A DNA stretch of 35,054 bases from Eubacteriaceae bacterium. Lineage in GTDB: Bacteria > Bacillota > Clostridia > Eubacteriales > Anaerofustaceae. This document shows positions 7,903-15,744 of this stretch, one piece after another. Below the pieces are notes generated by a model. That model had not been told where the DNA came from and did no database searches. It saw only the letters and a list, made by a program, of their open reading frames with translations. Numbering within the stretch: position 1 is the stretch's first letter; every line of letters begins with the position of its first letter. The DNA is taken from assembly GCA_009782515.1 (NCBI GenBank), contig WRIY01000027.1, forward strand, positions 1 to 35,054, written 5' to 3'. Both the position numbers and the translations under genes were made by a program.

Positions 7903-8079
7903 AAGCAAGCTGCGCTTATTGCATGTGTTTTATCGCTGCTTATTATTAAATCGGCAAAGCAATTTCGTGAAGATGTAATGGCCGACTTTTCTCAGTATCA
8001 CGGAGCGATTTACTGCCTGAACTGCGGTGAGCAGATCGCAACGCGGTATATTACTGAAATGGACAAGAAGGAAGCCTAA
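7903..8079 (+). pseudogene. Small membrane/zinc-ribbon ORF, probable remnant
   Basis: An open frame after the TAG at 7900-7902 reads QAALIACVLSLLIIKSAKQF and then DVMADFSQYHGAIYCLNCGE, stopping at 8077-8079. A hydrophobic segment is followed by CLNCG, half of a zinc ribbon. No ATG or GTG stands before the hydrophobic part, and the first ATG (7978) would give only 33 residues without a clear ribosome site. It may be a small gene that lost its start. The composition looks like real coding sequence. Confidence 0.3.
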
Positions 8080-8197
8080 CGCCTTATGCCATCAGCGTTC
8101 AACAATCGAAAAGCATGAGCCGCACCTCTCAATATCGTGCATGGAAAGAGAGGACTAATACGGCTTAATCGCTTATCCTTTAATTGAGGTTTGATAT

Positions 8198-9055
8198 ATG
8201 GAATGGATTGAAAGGCTGAATAACGCCATCGGCTATATTGAGGAGCACATCATCGAAGAAATCGACTACAGGAAAGCAGCTGAGATCGCCTGCTGCTCGT
8301 CTTATCACTTTCAAAGGATGTTTGCCTATTTAGCGGATGTGCCATTGTCTGAATATATACGCCGGAGAAGGATGTCGCTTGCTGCCGCAGATTTACAAGG
8401 CGGAGATCAAAAAATAGTAGACATCGCATTGAAATATGGCTATTCTTCTCCGACAGCGTTTAACCGGGCGTTTCAGAGTGTTCACGGAATAGCTCCATCT
8501 GTTGCTAAAAGTGACGGAGTATCCTTGAAATCATATCCACCGATCAGCTTCATAATAACTGTCAAAGGAGTCGTGGAAATGAATTACAGAATCGAAAAAA
8601 AGGGCGCTTTTCGTATCGTTGGTGTAGCCGAGCCGTTGGAGAAGGAAATTGAAAAGAACTTTGAAATCGTACCGAAGATGTGGGAAAGGGCTTCCGCCAA
8701 CGGCACGGTGCAAAAGCTGTCTGAAATGATGGACAGCCAGCCTATGGGGATATTAGGCGTCTGTATCGGTATTGACAAAGAAGAGGACAGGCGATATTTT
8801 ATTGCCGTCGCAAGCAACCAGAAAACAGGTGGCTCTTTTGAGGAATATACTGTACAGCCATTTCTTTGGGCGATTTTCCCCGGAGAGGGCCAATGCCCCT
8901 CAGCTATACAGGAATTGGAGAAACAGATTATTACCGATTGGCTGCCAACGTCCGGTTACGAATACGACAACGGGCCGGATATTGAAGTCTATCTGGACAA
9001 TGACCCGCTCAATGCGAAATTTGAGGTATGGATACCAATCGTAAAGAAAAAATAA
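8198..9055 (+). CDS. AraC-family regulator with GyrI-like effector domain
   Basis: The 285-residue protein starts at an ATG behind GAGG. Residues ~8-105 are the double helix-turn-helix of AraC/XylS regulators (YRKAAEIACCSSYHFQRMF, then IALKYGYSSPTAFNRAFQSV). From ~125 a GyrI-like/AraC effector-binding domain follows: YRIEKKGAFRIVGVAEPLEK, later YTVQPFLWAIFPGEG and LPTSGYEYDNGPDIEVYLD. Such proteins resemble Rob, SoxS-like and BmrR-type sensors that bind hydrophobic compounds and activate efflux or stress genes. The N-terminal HTH followed by a C-terminal GyrI domain is the usual Firmicute arrangement. No target gene is evident next to it. Confidence 0.9.
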   Translation: MEWIERLNNAIGYIEEHIIEEIDYRKAAEIACCSSYHFQRMFAYLADVPLSEYIRRRRMSLAAADLQGGDQKIVDIALKYGYSSPTAFNRAFQSVHGIAPSVAKSDGVSLKSYPPISFIITVKGVVEMNYRIEKKGAFRIVGVAEPLEKEIEKNFEIVPKMWERASANGTVQKLSEMMDSQPMGILGVCIGIDKEEDRRYFIAVASNQKTGGSFEEYTVQPFLWAIFPGEGQCPSAIQELEKQIITDWLPTSGYEYDNGPDIEVYLDNDPLNAKFEVWIPIVKKK

Positions 9056-9059
9056 CTAT

Positions 9060-9530
9060 TTGGCTCTTTTGCACGGCAGCGCTTTCATTAAACCTGCTCA
9101 GCTGCTTCACGACGGATATATCCGTCGCGGTGGCCTCGGCGAGCATATCCAGCGCCAACTCGGTGTTGGCCATGCTGTCACGCAGGTTTTCTTTCTTCAA
9201 TCCTTTATACCGTTTGTATTCGCGGGTAGCAATGCCGCTCCACGTTCTGCTCATTATCACCTTGAAGGAGGCCGCTTTTGTCCCATTCGTCCGTTAGCGC
9301 CTTGCGTCCGCGGTATTTTTGAATGGTGCGCTCGATTGGCTGTTCATGGTCTACCGCTTCATCAATGCGTTCGCTGCCGGCTTTTGCAAGCCAGAGCTTG
9401 AACGGATCAGCCTTTTTGCCTGGAACGGACTGGATAAAGCGCAAAATCTGCTTGCTGTAAAATAAACCTTGAAAAGACATAACAGATTATGGCCTTCTGC
9501 AGCATCATAGCGGGACGGTACGCCAGAGAA
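9060..9530 (-). pseudogene. Bro-N/DinD-like phage antirepressor remnant
   Basis: Two minus-strand frames hold consecutive parts of one protein. The first (9205-9480) reads ILRFIQSVPGKKADPFKLWL, AKAGSERIDEAVD and ALTDEWDKSG. The second (9009-9260) reads TWSGIATREYKRYKGLKKEN and LRDSMANTELALDMLAEA. This order is typical of the Bro-N/prophage-antirepressor-like proteins common in Firmicutes. A deletion and frameshift lie between 'RKALTDEW' and 'SRTWSG', and the Bro-N domain itself is lost or unreadable upstream of 9480. It lies tail to tail against the AraC gene. It is a dead gene of phage or mobile origin. Confidence 0.6.
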
Positions 9531-9554
9531 ACGAGCCACAAAATACGTACGATA

Positions 9555-9625
9555 TTCGGGCAGGGAGCGGCACAGGGAAAGCCCGTTTCAGGTACATTGC
9601 CCTGCGGTTGCCTACCCTGCCCGAA
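9555..9625. repeat. Perfect 11-bp inverted repeat, arms 49 bp apart
   Basis: TTCGGGCAGGG at 9555-9565 is exactly inverted as CCCTGCCCGAA at 9615-9625. The sequence between has no gene that I recognise. It could be ends of a small mobile element or a large imperfect hairpin. Confidence 0.45.
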
Positions 9626-9792
9626 TGGCCGCAGAAAATATGTCGATACAATTCATTACAGCCGCAACATTGGCCTTGCTCTTTCACATGCCGTGATTCA
9701 TGGAGGCTGAAAGAAGCCATACACTTTTTATGGCATAACACTCACGCCTCCCCAGCCAAGAGCAATGGTTGCTGACAGAGCATTCGCTGCCC
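9626..9792. other. Gap between Bro-N remnant and HipA-like gene
   Basis: No feature recognised. Open frames here have no family resemblance that I can see. Confidence 0.4.
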
Positions 9793-10644
9793 TCAGCTCC
9801 CGGAATCGAATCTGTTTACTCTCTCGATTATAAAATCATAACACCCCAGCGATTCCGCAGCCTTGCGAAAATCTTCACTTCTGGCTTTCGCCGCCAAAGA
9901 GCTGATCAGCTCCGGGTAATCACGCCGCATGTTCTCATACAATTCTTCAAATGGAAAACCGCCAAAGGGCTTATTGCTGTTGCCGTAGTAGTAGAAAGCG
10001 GAGCCCTCGCCCATGAACCACATGTTTTCCTGTATGCAGAACTCGTTGTCATAGAGAGGCAGCAGCGCCGTGATCGCAGGCTGTTCATCTAAGGCGAGCA
10101 TGTAGTTGCCTGAGTTCCTCGACGGATTGTCTGTGATACAGTCAAAGTACATCATCTTCACGAAGCCGTACTCCGCGGTTTTCGGCAGGTACGGCAGCAG
10201 CCCCTGAAATGACATCTCAACAGGGCTGCCAAAAACCGGCGCACCAGCTTGGGACTGCTTGTAGTTGAGCAGTTTGCCACACGTCGGCAGATGTTTGCCT
10301 GTGACAATCCGGCTGTTATATCCTTTGCGGATATCCAGGCTTATGCATCCGGTCTTGCCAAACAGCTCGCCTACAAGTATTTTTGCACAGGGAATCTCCA
10401 ATACATCCGCCAAATTGGAAGCTGCATATTCATAATATGAGGCTTCTTGTGACGGGTTGTTCTGCTCAATAAACCCTCTGCTGCTCGACATGAAAGAGAG
10501 ATCCCTTATTGACTTGAAGAAGCCGGTTTCTTTCGTCATCTTGTTGGCAACCATGAGCATGTCTTGCGTTGTGCCCGTACCCTCAATGCCGGATATCACC
10601 CACTCATCAGGGTTGATTCGGTCTTTCTCATCAAGCCAACCCAT
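9793..10644 (-). CDS. HipA-like kinase-fold protein, catalytic loop altered
   Basis: The protein has 283 residues. The start ATG at 10644 is preferred because GGGAGG lies seven bases upstream; the ORF extends further but overlaps the previous gene. HipA-like marks are EASYYEYAASNLADVLEIPC (the lobe helix and strand), FDCITDNPSRNSGNYML at about residues 167-183, and LLPLYDNEF (the metal-binding Asp). HipA kinases phosphorylate and inactivate protein targets such as GltX. In HipA the catalytic loop reads NxDxHxxN; here it is NPSRNSGN, so the catalytic Asp is Ser and the His is Asn, while the distal Asn and Mg Asp remain. The protein may be a pseudokinase or use another base. It forms a two-gene unit with the upstream gene (14-bp overlap). 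Confidence 0.65.
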   Translation of the reverse strand: MGWLDEKDRINPDEWVISGIEGTGTTQDMLMVANKMTKETGFFKSIRDLSFMSSSRGFIEQNNPSQEASYYEYAASNLADVLEIPCAKILVGELFGKTGCISLDIRKGYNSRIVTGKHLPTCGKLLNYKQSQAGAPVFGSPVEMSFQGLLPYLPKTAEYGFVKMMYFDCITDNPSRNSGNYMLALDEQPAITALLPLYDNEFCIQENMWFMGEGSAFYYYGNSNKPFGGFPFEELYENMRRDYPELISSLAAKARSEDFRKAAESLGCYDFIIERVNRFDSGS

Positions 10645-11092
10645 TTGCATCCCTCCCGTTTGTGTGCTCAGATGCTTTGTTAACAACGTGTTTTTTTGCA
10701 TTTGCAGGCATTTCGGGGTAGAAGTAAAACATCTGGTGTGAATCGCACAATGGGAGCCCGTCGCTGCCCAGCCGTTCATGTTGGGCTATCAATGATTCCA
10801 ACAGCGCCCATTCGTCGTACTCAGCCACGCCAAATTGCTTCATCATTATATCGGCTCCCCAACTGCCTGACTCCGGTATGAGGCAGCCCAGAATATGCTC
10901 CTTCACTTCATCCGTGCCATATGTCCTGCCAAGATCATTCATTCCCGGGATCACCATGTACCACTCCGGGAAACTGTCCGCCCCGATCATGTAGCTGAAC
11001 TGATATTTGCCTATGTCAATCTGTATCAGCTCACCCATCAGATATGGCCCGTTTCCGATGTCTTTCGCCATTAAGTAATATTTGCCAGCCAT
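10631..11092 (-). CDS. Hypothetical partner of the HipA-like protein
   Basis: A 153-residue protein that I do not recognise. GGAG stands eight bases before its ATG. It begins MAGKYYLMAKDIGNGPYLMG and is rich in aromatic residues, with no signal peptide and no membrane segment. Its 3' end overlaps the HipA-like gene, whose ribosome site lies inside it, so the two are translationally coupled. Position and size suggest a partner such as the HipS/HipN-like subunits of split HipA systems, but I see no sequence support for that. It could also be a structural or specificity factor. Confidence 0.6.
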   Translation of the reverse strand: MAGKYYLMAKDIGNGPYLMGELIQIDIGKYQFSYMIGADSFPEWYMVIPGMNDLGRTYGTDEVKEHILGCLIPESGSWGADIMMKQFGVAEYDEWALLESLIAQHERLGSDGLPLCDSHQMFYFYPEMPANAKKHVVNKASEHTNGRDANGLA

Positions 11093-11340
11093 CTAAAATC
11101 TCCACTCTTTTTACTCTGTTTCAGTATACCTGTTGGCTTTATTGAATAGTAAAAGATAATGTTAAATTACGCGGCCCATAAGTGTTAAACAGCAAATTAA
11201 CATTTGCTAAGATTATGGCATTCGCCCGTATTGCTTAAACTCCGTTTGCATTGATTGTATATTGTGAGCCGGTTTGAATGATCATCACCGCTTTTTGGCA
11301 GCGTGCCAGGCAGCATGAAAACACTGGCTATTGCGAGACA
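11093..11340. other. Intergenic stretch without a recognised gene
   Basis: AT-rich sequence upstream of the unknown/HipA-like pair. A minus-strand promoter must lie here, but no convincing -35/-10 pair was found. Confidence 0.4.
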
Positions 11341-11370
11341 AACGCCATTTTCGCAGACGAAAATGGCGTT
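11341..11370. repeat. Perfect 13-bp hairpin
   Basis: AACGCCATTTTCG (11341-11353) and CGAAAATGGCGTT (11358-11370) are exact inverses around the 4-base loop CAGA. The flanks lack a good T run (plus-strand flank GGCCTTTCTTGC). It is either a weak terminator or a structured element between the murI terminator and the HipA-like pair. Confidence 0.6.
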
Positions 11371-11457
11371 GGCCTTTCTTGCTAAGCACGTTTTTTACGC
11401 TCCTGCCAGCAAGCTTTTGCGCGGTTAAAAAAAACGGCCCTGATAAAAAAGCCCGAA

Positions 11458-11491
11458 TGAAAAATATAAAGCGCCATTATCGCTGGCGCTT
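11458..11491 (-). terminator. murI terminator
   Basis: On the minus strand the stem AAGCGCCA/TGGCGCTT with loop GCGATAA is followed by TATATTTTT. It starts 36 bases after the murI stop. This is a standard rho-independent arrangement. Confidence 0.7.
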
Positions 11492-11526
11492 AAAATTAAA
11501 ATGCATTCCTTCGCTGTGTTGGCCGC

Positions 11527-12327
11527 TTACAGCGGGTTTGGCAGCTTAACTTTTATCAGGGAGTCTATCTCAAGCTTCAAGCGCTTTATGGCAGCTGCGT
11601 ATTCATATGTTTCCGCAGTAGTGTTCATGTGAATGTACTGATGGCGCTCCTGTGCACAAAGATCGCTCTTTTCAAGGCTTTCTTTTAGCATTTCTGCAAG
11701 CTCGACTGCCGGATCTATCAGCTCAATTCCGGGGTAGAGCTCTGCTATTTCATTTTGAATTATAGGAAAGTGGCTGCATCCAAGTATTATCTTGGATACA
11801 GAGCTGTCTTGCTCGAGTATAGGATCGATAATGTATTTGATATGTTTGGACAGCTCCTGCCTGTTGTCAAGCTGGCTGTCGATTATCTTAGGCAATGTTT
11901 GGCTTGATCCCACGATAACATTTATATCAGGCCTCAGGCTGGCTATGGCGCGCTGGTACATCCCGCTGTTCTCTGTGGCGATTGTTGATATAACGCCAAT
12001 GCTGCTGGAGGGCGCAAGGCTGAGGCTTGCTCTGGCTCCCGCCTGGATTATCGATAAAAGCGGAGCATTGGATTTAAGCCTGTCTATTGCTGATGAAATG
12101 GTATTGCAAGCAATAAGGATTGCTTTAACGCCCTTTTCCTCCAGGAAATCCACCATAACCTGGGCAAGTTTTGTGAACTCCTCCGGCGGCCTGTTTCCGT
12201 ATGGCATATTTAATGAATCGCCTATGTAAATGACACCCTCATTGGGCAGCTTGTCAAGCACCGGCTTTATAGCTGTCATTCCTCCAACACCTGAATCAAA
12301 GATGCCTATTGGCTGCTCTCTATGCAT
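11527..12327 (-). CDS. murI: Glutamate racemase
   Basis: The 266-residue cytoplasmic enzyme interconverts L- and D-glutamate to supply D-Glu for peptidoglycan. Family landmarks are GIFDSGVGGMTAIKPVL at the start, YIGDSLNMPYGNR, the first catalytic Cys in ILIACNTISSA, and the second in ILGCSHFPII (usually GCTHYP; Ser and Phe are conservative changes). Length agrees with MurI. The ATG at 12327 is chosen because GGAGG lies four bases before it and the conserved N-terminus begins six residues later. A TTG 33 bases upstream in frame has no ribosome site. It is monocistronic, with its own terminator, and divergent from addB. Confidence 0.93.
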   Translation of the reverse strand: MHREQPIGIFDSGVGGMTAIKPVLDKLPNEGVIYIGDSLNMPYGNRPPEEFTKLAQVMVDFLEEKGVKAILIACNTISSAIDRLKSNAPLLSIIQAGARASLSLAPSSSIGVISTIATENSGMYQRAIASLRPDINVIVGSSQTLPKIIDSQLDNRQELSKHIKYIIDPILEQDSSVSKIILGCSHFPIIQNEIAELYPGIELIDPAVELAEMLKESLEKSDLCAQERHQYIHMNTTAETYEYAAAIKRLKLEIDSLIKVKLPNPL

Positions 12328-12530
12328 AAGACCTCCATCATGCCGTTTCATGTCTGGCAATGCTTCTCTATTTTGCTGCCATAATAGCCGCTTTCTATTT
12401 TAACACTACAGGGCCTAAAAAAAAGCAGCTTAATGCTGAAAGCATATGCTGCCAATAAAAGTAATGTAAAAGCAAAGTTAATGAAACTGTTTTTCAATAG
12501 AAAACAGATCTCTTTATTAATGCTTTTTTA

Positions 12531-12595
12531 TACCACAAACATCCTGCAATAACGAAAGCTATATGAACATACAATCGATATTTTTGTGGTAAAAT
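12531..12595 (+). promoter_or_regulatory. addB upstream region: inverted repeat over a -10-like box
   Basis: TACCACAAA (12531-12539) is perfectly inverted as TTTGTGGTA (12583-12591), 43 bases away. The second copy overlaps TAAAAT (12590-12595), a plausible -10 box 32 bases before the addB start. The -35 is unclear (TGAACA at 12564-12569 is too far). The arrangement suggests an operator pair or a looping site. The rest of the 12328-12627 interval is AT-rich with nothing else recognised. Confidence 0.4.
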
Positions 12596-12627
12596 GTCGT
12601 ATAACAATGCAAGGAGGCTACACAGCA

Positions 12628-15600
12628 TTGATAACAGTTATTACTGGAAGGCAAGGAAGCGGCAAAACCACCAGGCTTCTTGAGATGCTGGCTAAAGCCG
12701 AATCGCACTCAACGCTGATAGTGCCTGAACAGTATACATATGAAGCCGAAAACGGGCTGCTCGAGGCCCTTGGCTCAAAAGCATGCTTTGATGCCACTGT
12801 TACGAGCCTTGCACGCTTGGCATCAACTATCCAAAGCCGGTATGCAACAGGGCTTTCCCTAGTCACCGATGAGGCGCGGCGCATGGCAATGAAGGATGCG
12901 GTTATGTCGAATGCGCAAAACCTGCAGTGCTACGGGCCCATAGCCGGCACTGACGGGTTTTGCGATCTGGCGCTTGCCCTTGTCGACGAGCTGACAAGGG
13001 CCGGCTCCAGCCCGGAAGATGTTGCGCTTTTAGGCTATGGCAGCGACAACAGCTCCTACAGCGCAAAATTCTCTGATATAGCATTGATATACAAAGCATA
13101 CCAGGAAAGGCTGGCAAGCGGCTCAGCTGATGAAGCATCCCTGATGATGGCTGCAGGCCAGCTCATAGCCGAGCACAGCATTTTTAAAGGCGAGCATGTA
13201 TTCTTTGACTGCTTCTTCACATTTGATGCTGCCAGCTATTTTTTGATAGAAAGCATTCTCTCCCAAGCAGCAAGCGCAACATTCAGCCTGCTTTGCTCCG
13301 AGCCATCACTTTTTGAAGCATCAAAAGCCACCCTTGCCAAGATCAAAGCTGTAGCTGCAAAGCTCTCAATTCCGTTCGAAGAGATAGGGCTTGGGGCCAA
13401 GAAGGCTGCCAATTTGTCAATGGCGCATCTTGAAGAGTCTTTTTATTCTTCAACATACCTGGCATTTGAGCAGGAAAGCGACATCAAGGTATTTGCAGCG
13501 CAAAGCATCCAGGAGGAAACCCGGTATGTAGCTGCGCAAATCTCCAAGCTTGTATGCGAGGGAATGCGATACTCAGATATCGCAGTGGCATGCCCGTCTG
13601 ATGACTACAGCGATGTCATCAGGGAAATATTTACTGAATATGGCCTGAGCTTCTTTCTGGACGAGAAAAGGGATGTCTCATGCCTTGGCCCCATCAGAGC
13701 TGTACTGTCCCTGCTTGAGCTTTTGGATGTTGGGTTCAGCACAGAAGGCATAATCGGATACCTTAAATCCGGCTATTGCCCTATCGCAGCCCGCGATGCA
13801 ATGAGGCTGGAGCTATACTGCGAAGAGTTTGGAATAAGAAAGGGATATAGCTGGGAGAAGGATTTTAGCCGCAACAGGGATGGGTACTGGAACCTTGAAG
13901 AAATAAACGGCATAAGGGAAATGGCTGCTTCAGGGATCTTTAAGCTTCGCAAAGAGATCAGCGCCATGCCCGGCGCCGGCGATAAGTGCAAAGCGATATT
14001 TGTCTGGCTGATGGATTCCGGCTTTTTTGCGCAAATCGCCTCAGATGCAGACAGGCTGTATAACGAAGGCGAATACGAGCTGGCAACGATATATGCCCAG
14101 CTTCCGGAGGCGATATCGGCTGCTTTTGACAGCCTGTACCGCTTTTTTGCCCATAGGCAGCTTTCAGCCGGCGATATCTGCGCATTATTGTCCTATTCAT
14201 TTTCAAGGCTGAAGATCGGAGTTATCCCGTCGCGCTCCGACCGGGTTAATGTTGGCGATCTCAACCGTTCCAGAATACCGAAAGCAAAGGCGCTCTTTTG
14301 CATGGGGGCATCTGAAGGCTCGTTCCCTGCATACAAATCCCAAAGCCTGCTTACAGATGACGAAAGAAAGGCGTTTGGGAACGGGACTCTGCATACACTA
14401 GACTCCCGCAGGCTTGAAGGCATGCTTTCTTTATACGCTACGATATGCAAGCCATCCGAAATGGCGTTTTTCTCCTATTCGGCAAACGGCCCTTTGGGGG
14501 AAGCCCTCTCCCCTGCCCTGGCGCTTAACCGAATCATCGCGCTGTTTCCGAAATGCAAAGCCGGCTATGATGATATTGAAGCCTATGAGTACAGAAGCCC
14601 AAACAACGCAATAAAGCTTCTTTCAGAGCCCGATGCCCCTGACTGGCTATTGTCAGCTTACCCGAACCTGCCTGTCAAGCGCGCTGCCTTCACCAATGCC
14701 AGCAGGATAGGCAACAAACAGGCGTTTCGCAAGGCGCTTGGAAAGCCTTTGTTTGCTTCTGCAGGGCTTATTGAAAAGTATAACGCATGCCCGTTTGGAT
14801 TCTTCGCAGAGTACATTATCAAACCCCACATAAGAAGGAAGCCTGACTTTGAGCCGACAGACGTAGGCAGCCTGCTGCACGTGATAGCCAAAAAATTCTC
14901 AGAAAAGCTGGCATCAGGCTATAGCGAAGGCTTTTGGGAAAGCAGTGAGGGCTTATCCGAGATAGAAAAAATCACCAATGAAGCAATCGAGTCGAATGAA
15001 AAGCTCAGCTATAGCCCTAATAAAGCCTACATAGCCCACAGGGCCCTCAGGGCTGCAATGCTAAGCTGCCAGGCAATTTCAAAGCAGCTTGCATCTGAGG
15101 GCTACAGCCTTTCCCTGGCCGAGGCATTCTTTGGCAATGGCGGGGATTTGCGCGGGGTGCCGGCTGTACAGGGGCAGGCGCTGCTGCAGGGAATCATAGA
15201 CAGAATCGATACTGCCGGCTCCGGCTACAGAATAATTGACTATAAGTCAAGGCAAGCCAGCTTTGATCTTGCCAAAGCATACCATGGCCTTACAGTGCAG
15301 CTTATGTCATATTCAATGGCAGCTGAGCAAAGCCTGGGCATACAGCAGGCTAATGGCGTATATTATATGCGCCTTATGCACGGGCTTGAGAAAATAAAAA
15401 AAGAGCAGTCTGCTGCTGACATCGCAAAGCGCTTAGACAGCATGGCCGGCCTTCATGGCATAAGCGTTATAGGGGAAGGCGGCATTGGCAGCGAAGCCTA
15501 TAAGGCGCTGCTTAATCGCACAGAGGGCGTGATAGCAGCATCGCTAAACGGGATTCTTGATGCCAAAATTGATATTTCGCCCTCGGTATTCAGAGGGCAA

Positions 15601-15744
15601 AGCGCTTGCCAGTATTGCAGCTACAAAGACATCTGCTCATACAGCGCTGAGTTTTCGGGAAACAAAGAGCGCTACTTTGCGTCTCTGAGCGCCAAGGAAA
15701 TATGGAGCAGGCTACTGGAGGATTACAATGCCACAATGGACTAA
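12628..15744 (+). CDS. addB: Helicase-nuclease subunit AddB
   Basis: The 1038-residue subunit of the AddAB complex processes double-strand breaks for homologous recombination and degrades foreign linear DNA. It begins with a Walker A motif, ITGRQGSGKTT (residues ~4-15). Its C-terminal PD-(D/E)XK nuclease carries RIIDYKSR (~869). The four iron-sulphur cysteines are visible: YNACPFGF (~720) and CQYCSYKDIC (~994-1003). I choose TTG 12628 as start because AAGGAGG lies ten bases before it and AddB normally opens directly with the P-loop strand; ATG 12607 and GTG 12586 lack ribosome sites. The 3' end overlaps addA by 17 bases. Length is slightly below the usual ~1150. Confidence 0.92.
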   Translation: MITVITGRQGSGKTTRLLEMLAKAESHSTLIVPEQYTYEAENGLLEALGSKACFDATVTSLARLASTIQSRYATGLSLVTDEARRMAMKDAVMSNAQNLQCYGPIAGTDGFCDLALALVDELTRAGSSPEDVALLGYGSDNSSYSAKFSDIALIYKAYQERLASGSADEASLMMAAGQLIAEHSIFKGEHVFFDCFFTFDAASYFLIESILSQAASATFSLLCSEPSLFEASKATLAKIKAVAAKLSIPFEEIGLGAKKAANLSMAHLEESFYSSTYLAFEQESDIKVFAAQSIQEETRYVAAQISKLVCEGMRYSDIAVACPSDDYSDVIREIFTEYGLSFFLDEKRDVSCLGPIRAVLSLLELLDVGFSTEGIIGYLKSGYCPIAARDAMRLELYCEEFGIRKGYSWEKDFSRNRDGYWNLEEINGIREMAASGIFKLRKEISAMPGAGDKCKAIFVWLMDSGFFAQIASDADRLYNEGEYELATIYAQLPEAISAAFDSLYRFFAHRQLSAGDICALLSYSFSRLKIGVIPSRSDRVNVGDLNRSRIPKAKALFCMGASEGSFPAYKSQSLLTDDERKAFGNGTLHTLDSRRLEGMLSLYATICKPSEMAFFSYSANGPLGEALSPALALNRIIALFPKCKAGYDDIEAYEYRSPNNAIKLLSEPDAPDWLLSAYPNLPVKRAAFTNASRIGNKQAFRKALGKPLFASAGLIEKYNACPFGFFAEYIIKPHIRRKPDFEPTDVGSLLHVIAKKFSEKLASGYSEGFWESSEGLSEIEKITNEAIESNEKLSYSPNKAYIAHRALRAAMLSCQAISKQLASEGYSLSLAEAFFGNGGDLRGVPAVQGQALLQGIIDRIDTAGSGYRIIDYKSRQASFDLAKAYHGLTVQLMSYSMAAEQSLGIQQANGVYYMRLMHGLEKIKKEQSAADIAKRLDSMAGLHGISVIGEGGIGSEAYKALLNRTEGVIAASLNGILDAKIDISPSVFRGQSACQYCSYKDICSYSAEFSGNKERYFASLSAKEIWSRLLEDYNATMD

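Noticed and set aside
9489-9710. 73-residue plus-strand frame with CGCLPCPNG
   Set aside because: The paired cysteines look like a metal site, but there is no start signal and no continuation; part of it is antisense to the Bro-N remnant.
12586-15744. addB start at GTG 12586
   Set aside because: It has no ribosome site and adds 14 residues before the conserved P-loop strand. TTG 12628 has AAGGAGG.
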